This document shows positions 6,252-9,308 of a stretch of 9,308 nt of DNA, one piece after another. Within the stretch, counting starts at the first letter, position 1, and each line of letters begins with the position of its first letter. Source of the stretch: DATKEH01 sp035546355 (lineage in GTDB: Bacteria; Acidobacteriota; Thermoanaerobaculia; Multivoradales; JAIOJS01); assembly GCA_035546355.1 (NCBI GenBank), contig DATKEH010000198.1, positions 1 to 9,308 on the forward strand. The letters run 5' to 3'. The position numbers and the translations under genes are program-made. Below the pieces are notes generated by a model, which saw only the letters and a program-made list of their open reading frames with translations, was not told where the DNA came from and did no database searches.

Positions 6252-7274
6252 GTGCAGTATCGCCTGCCGCGCCCGAGCCGCCTCACCGACGCCCTGCACC
6301 GCTGGGCATTGCGGCGCGGGTTCCCCACGCTCGCCCGCATCGCCCCGCGCTGGCCGCGCTGGTGGCTGTTGCTCAACGCGCGGTGGGTGATCTTCCTGGT
6401 CATGGCGGTCTACCCGCGGCCGAAGCGGGCCATCGCCGGCAACCTGGCGCGGATCCTCGGCGCCTCGCGACGCTCCTGGCGGGTGCGGCGGGGGGTAAGC
6501 CGGACGCTGCGCCACTTCGCCTACTACTGGGTCGACCTCTTCCGCTTCGCCCAGCTGCCCGCCGAGGAGGGGCGCCGTCTGCTGGCCGGCGTCGAGGGGA
6601 TGGAGGGTCTCGAGGCGGTGCTGGCCCAGGGGCGGGGGGCGATCCTCCTCACCGCCCACCTCGGCAACTGGGAGCTCGGCGGCATCCTCCTCGGGCAGCG
6701 GGACCTGCCGGTGTCGATCGTCTACGTCCCCGACCGGTACGCCGACGCCGAGCGCTTCCGCAGCCAGCTGCGCCGCCGCGCCGGGGTCGAGGAGATCGCC
6801 ATCCAGCCCGGCCGCAGCTGGTCGAGCCTGCCGGTGCTGCGGGCGCTGCGCGCGGGCGGGGTGGTCGCCATGCAGGGGGACCGCGACTTCGACGGGCGGG
6901 GCGTGGCGGCGCCGTTCTTCGGCCAGCCGGTGCCCTTCCCGCGCGGGCCGTTCCTGGTCTCGCTGCTCACCGGCGCGCCGCTGGTTCCGACCTTCCTCAC
7001 CTACACCGAGAGCTACCGCTTCCGCGCCACCTTCGGCGAGCCGATCGTCCTCGCCGAGGGGAGAGAGCGCGAGGCGGCGCTGGCCGGCGGGGTCGCCGCC
7101 TGGGTGCGGCAGCTCGAGGCCGCCGTGCGCCGGTGCCCCGACCAGTGGTACACCTTCTTCGACTACTGGGCCGACCCGCCGGGATCCGGGGAGGTCGCGG
7201 CCGTCGCGCCGGCGGCGGCGGAGGCGGGCGCCGAGACGGTGGCGATGGCGCCCGACGCGGCCCGAGGCCGGTGA
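6252..7274 (+). CDS. LpxL/HtrB-type lysophospholipid (lipid A-like) acyltransferase
   Basis: A 340-residue inner-membrane acyltransferase that probably adds a fatty acyl chain to lipid A or a related glycolipid. An in-frame TGA at 6246-6248 rules out earlier starts, so GTG 6252 is the first possible one; no clear Shine-Dalgarno sequence precedes it, and the next Met (residue 51) would cut into the hydrophobic N-terminus. Seen: a hydrophobic segment around residues 37-54; the catalytic HX4E motif H136...E141 in LLTAHLGNWELGG; GDRDFDGRG...PFFG (209-224); PFPRGPFLVSLLTGAPLVP (228-246); and the family's closing QWYTFFDYW (298-306). After residue ~310 comes an Ala/Glu-rich tail of about 30 residues with no recognisable fold, which makes the protein longer than the usual ~300. 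Sugar-lipid acyltransferases such as PatA share these motifs, so the exact acceptor is open. It lies 50 bases after manC and its stop overlaps the trmB start by one base. Confidence 0.85.
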   Translation: MQYRLPRPSRLTDALHRWALRRGFPTLARIAPRWPRWWLLLNARWVIFLVMAVYPRPKRAIAGNLARILGASRRSWRVRRGVSRTLRHFAYYWVDLFRFAQLPAEEGRRLLAGVEGMEGLEAVLAQGRGAILLTAHLGNWELGGILLGQRDLPVSIVYVPDRYADAERFRSQLRRRAGVEEIAIQPGRSWSSLPVLRALRAGGVVAMQGDRDFDGRGVAAPFFGQPVPFPRGPFLVSLLTGAPLVPTFLTYTESYRFRATFGEPIVLAEGREREAALAGGVAAWVRQLEAAVRRCPDQWYTFFDYWADPPGSGEVAAVAPAAAEAGAETVAMAPDAARGR

Positions 7275-7987
7275 TGCGCTCCAGCGTGACGTTGGCGAAT
7301 CGCGACAGCGAGCGGACACTGGCCGAGCTGACGGCGCCGTTCGACCCCGGCGCGCTGCTCGCGGGAGGCGGACCGTGGGAGGTGGAGATCGGCTTCGGCA
7401 AGGGGAGGTACCTGCTGCGGCGGGCCCTCGCCGCTCCGGGCACCCGCTTCCTCGGCATCGAGGTGGCGGCGCAGTACTGGGGGCTGCTGGTCGAGCGGAT
7501 GCGCCGGCGGGGCGCCCGCAACCTGCTGGCGGTGCGCGGCGAGGCCGAGGCGCTGCTCGCCGCCCTGTTGCCGCCGGAGCTGGCGCGGGCGGTGCACGTC
7601 TACTTCCCCGACCCCTGGCCCAAGGCGCGGCACCAGCGCCGGCGGCTCTTCGACCCCTCGTCGATCGACCTGGTGTTGGGCCTGCTGGCGCCGGGAGGGC
7701 GGCTCTTCTTCGCCACCGATCACCTGCGGTACGGAGAGGTGGTGGCCTCCCTGCTGGCGGCCTACCCGGGGGTCGTGGTGACGCCGCGGGAGGGGCCGTG
7801 GGCCGAGGGGCCGCGTACCAACTACGAGGCCAAGTACCTCGCCGAGGGGAGGCCCATCCTGCGCCTGGAGGCGGTGCGCCGCGCAGCCGCGGGGGAGCGG
7901 CCGCTGCACCCCGACGGCTGGCGCGACGTGGCGGTCGGGTACCGGCTGTCGGTGCCCGAGCCGGCGACCCGGGAGGTGATGGCCTGA
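7274..7987 (+). CDS. trmB: tRNA (guanine-N7-)-methyltransferase TrmB
   Basis: This 237-residue SAM-dependent enzyme forms 7-methylguanosine at position 46 of the tRNA variable loop. The ATG at 7274 shares its A with the previous gene's TGA and has GAGG (7264-7267) six bases upstream; a GTG three bases earlier is possible and would add one residue. The much longer open frame upstream shadows the acyltransferase. Seen: the SAM-binding motif EVEIGFGKG (36-44), GIEV (61-64), the family signature VYFPDPWPKARHQRRRL (109-125), the post-core stretch FFATDH (145-150), and TNYEAKY (182-188), which binds tRNA/SAM in this family. All hallmark residues are present, so the enzyme should be active. Its place between an acyltransferase and an exporter looks like operon sharing rather than a functional link. 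The 3' end carries the ribosome site of the next gene. Confidence 0.95.
   Translation: MRSSVTLANRDSERTLAELTAPFDPGALLAGGGPWEVEIGFGKGRYLLRRALAAPGTRFLGIEVAAQYWGLLVERMRRRGARNLLAVRGEAEALLAALLPPELARAVHVYFPDPWPKARHQRRRLFDPSSIDLVLGLLAPGGRLFFATDHLRYGEVVASLLAAYPGVVVTPREGPWAEGPRTNYEAKYLAEGRPILRLEAVRRAAAGERPLHPDGWRDVAVGYRLSVPEPATREVMA
7972..7980 (+). promoter_or_regulatory. Strong Shine-Dalgarno sequence that fixes a CTG start
   Basis: GGAGGTGAT lies inside the last codons of trmB and matches nine consecutive bases of the standard Shine-Dalgarno complement to 16S rRNA. Its GGAGG core ends seven bases before CTG at 7984. There is no ATG, GTG or TTG in the exporter's frame near this spacing, so the site singles out the CTG as the start. 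It is the best ribosome site I found in the window. Confidence 0.75.
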
Positions 7988-9308
7988 GGCGCCTGCGCCA
8001 CCTCCTGCCCTACTTCCGCCGCTACCGGCGGGCGCTGGTGCGGGGGATCCTCGCGGTCATCGCCAGCGTGGCGGTGGGGATGGCGGCGCCGCTGCTCGTC
8101 GGCCAGGCGGTGGACACCTTCCGCCGCGCGCCGGCGATGGGGACGCTGGTCGCCTATGGCGCCCTGCTGGTGGCGGTGGCCCTGGTGCGGGGCATCTTCA
8201 CCTACCTGCAGCGGATGACCCTGGTGTCGATGAGCCGCGACATCGAGAACGACCTCCGCGACGACCTGTTCCGCCACCTCGAGAGGCTGCCCCAGACCTT
8301 CTATCACGACCACCCGACGGGCGACCTGATGGCGCGCGCGACCAACGACCTGCAGGCGGTGCGCATGCTGTGCGGCCCGGCCATCATGTACAGCGCCAAC
8401 ACCGTCTTCACCGCCGCCGGCTCGCTGGCCTTCATGTTCGCCATCCACCCCCGGTTGTCCCTCCTCGCCCTGGCGCCGATGCCGCTGGTGGCGATCGCCA
8501 CCCAGGTCTTCGGCCAGCGGATCCACGTGCTGTTCGAGGGGGTGCAGGAGACCTTCTCCGATCTGTCCACGCGCGTGCAGGAGAACCTCGCCGGCCTGCG
8601 GGTGGTGCGGGCCTACGCCCGCGAGGCATGGGAGGAGTCGCTGTTCGCCCGCCGCAACGACGAGTACGTGGCGCGCAACCGCCGGCTCATCCTCTGGACC
8701 TCCGCCTTCCACCCGCTGCTGCAGGTGCTCGTCGGAGTGGGTTTCGTGGCCGTGCTGTGGTACGGCGGCCGGCTGGTGTCGGGCGACGCCATCACCATCG
8801 GCGAGTTCGTCACCTTCAACTTCTTCCTCGCCAAGCTGATCTGGCCGATGGTCGCCATCGGCTGGGTGATCAACCTGGTGCAGCGCGGCTCCGCGTCGCT
8901 GGGGCGGATCCGGCGAGTGATGGACATCGAGCCCGCCATCCGCGACGTCGAGCCGCTGGTGCGGCCGCAGCGGATCGCCGGCGAGGTGCTCTTCCGCGAC
9001 CTGTCGTTCGCCTACGGCGAGGGGCAGCCGCCCGCGCTCGCGGCCGTCGAGCTGGCGGTGCGGCCGGGCCAGACGGTCGCCCTGGTCGGGCACACCGGGG
9101 CCGGCAAGTCGACGCTGCTGTCGCTGATCCCCCGGCTGCTCGACCCGCCCCCCGGCTCGCTCTTCCTCGACGGCCTTCCGATCCACCAGATCCCCCTGCA
9201 GCAGCTGCGCGCCGCCATCGCCATGGTGCCGCAGGAGACCTTCCTGTTCTCGGTTACCGTCGCCGCCAACATCGCCCTGGGGCGGCCCGACGCCGGCCGC
9301 GAGCAGGT
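7984..9308 (+). CDS. ABC exporter, fused permease-ATPase half-transporter (3' end missing), CTG start
   Basis: An inner-membrane exporter subunit of the MsbA/MdlA/YheI type (lipids, drugs or peptides). The frame opens LRRLRHLLPYFRRYRR, a typical cytoplasmic opening for the family, then a membrane domain. TGDLMARATNDLQAVRM (112-128) is the conserved first cytoplasmic-loop region, and ENLAGLRVVRAYAREAWEE a later one. The ATPase begins at ~335 (VLFRDLSFAYGEG, A-loop Y344), with Walker A GHTGAGKS (369-376, K375) and Q-loop Q417 in MVPQETFLFS. It leaves the window at ~441 of an expected 580-600 residues, so signature, Walker B and H-loop are not seen. The likely start is CTG 7984, in a CTGA overlap with the trmB stop behind a strong ribosome site; GTG 8038 or ATG 8080 would remove the conserved opening or part of the first membrane helix. 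Substrate is unknown; an LpxL-like neighbour allows a lipid. A heterodimer partner may lie downstream. Confidence 0.9.
   Translation, partial: MRRLRHLLPYFRRYRRALVRGILAVIASVAVGMAAPLLVGQAVDTFRRAPAMGTLVAYGALLVAVALVRGIFTYLQRMTLVSMSRDIENDLRDDLFRHLERLPQTFYHDHPTGDLMARATNDLQAVRMLCGPAIMYSANTVFTAAGSLAFMFAIHPRLSLLALAPMPLVAIATQVFGQRIHVLFEGVQETFSDLSTRVQENLAGLRVVRAYAREAWEESLFARRNDEYVARNRRLILWTSAFHPLLQVLVGVGFVAVLWYGGRLVSGDAITIGEFVTFNFFLAKLIWPMVAIGWVINLVQRGSASLGRIRRVMDIEPAIRDVEPLVRPQRIAGEVLFRDLSFAYGEGQPPALAAVELAVRPGQTVALVGHTGAGKSTLLSLIPRLLDPPPGSLFLDGLPIHQIPLQQLRAAIAMVPQETFLFSVTVAANIALGRPDAGREQ

Noticed and set aside
6185..7273. Apparent acyltransferase-region/TrmB fusion of about 600 residues
   Set aside because: The first ~360 residues are an out-of-frame reading of the LpxL-like gene. 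ATG 7274 with GAGG upstream gives a normal 237-residue TrmB.
8038..8082. GTG 8038 or ATG 8080 as the ABC exporter start
   Set aside because: Both would remove the conserved cytoplasmic opening, and ATG 8080 would also cut into the first membrane helix. Neither has a ribosome site as good as that of CTG 7984.
7822..9186. 454-codon antisense open frame opposite the ABC exporter
   Set aside because: The + strand frame carries intact exporter membrane-domain, Walker A and Q-loop motifs. The antisense product is His/Gln/Arg-rich with no recognisable domain.
1..9308. Mobile elements, CRISPR arrays, defence systems or phage genes
   Set aside because: No transposase, integrase, direct-repeat array, terminal inverted repeats or composition break was seen. 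All recognised genes are core metabolic, replication, tRNA-modification or envelope genes.

Overview
This window is very GC-rich (roughly 70-75% by eye) and densely coded, with every recognisable gene on the + strand. The content points to a diderm bacterium: an LpxL/HtrB-type acyltransferase, a periplasm-facing DsbA-like protein and a GDP-mannose-forming enzyme. An Acidobacteriota- or Myxococcota-like chromosome would fit the GC content and the SurA-like/DsbA fusion, but I cannot assign the lineage from sequence alone. I see no mobile element, CRISPR array, rRNA or tRNA. This looks like core chromosome rather than an accessory island.

Region 1 (1-2259) is a molybdate ABC importer: the 3' part of modA, then complete modB and modC. 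The three genes are joined by two ATGA-type 4-base stop/start overlaps, so they are probably one translationally coupled operon.

Region 2 (2281-3776) is a DNA-replication pair: tmk (thymidylate kinase, dTTP supply) and holB (clamp-loader delta' subunit), joined by a GTGA overlap. tmk may have its own leaderless-type promoter.

Region 3 (3751-4981) is a single envelope gene encoding a membrane-anchored protein with a SurA-like N-terminal region and a DsbA-type CPFC thioredoxin domain. It has a convincing sigma-70-type promoter (TTGTCG-17-TAGAAT) whose -10 box contains the holB stop codon. A 173-base spacer (4982-5154) follows. It holds G-runs, two abutting hairpins and competing pairings, and is the most interesting non-coding stretch here.

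Region 4 (5155-9308) holds a mannose-1-phosphate guanylyltransferase, an LpxL-like acyltransferase, trmB (tRNA m7G46 methyltransferase) and the first ~440 residues of an ABC exporter. The last three are packed with 3-4 base overlaps or less. The exporter lacks a usual start codon: its likely start is a CTG inside a CTGA overlap with the trmB stop, preceded by a 9-base Shine-Dalgarno match. Sugar-nucleotide synthesis, lipid acylation and an MsbA/MdlA-like exporter together suggest surface lipid or glycolipid work, with trmB as a housekeeping passenger.

I did not find a new multi-gene system. The items most worth a second look are the CTG start, the structured spacer before manC, and the promoter that shares bases with the holB stop codon.
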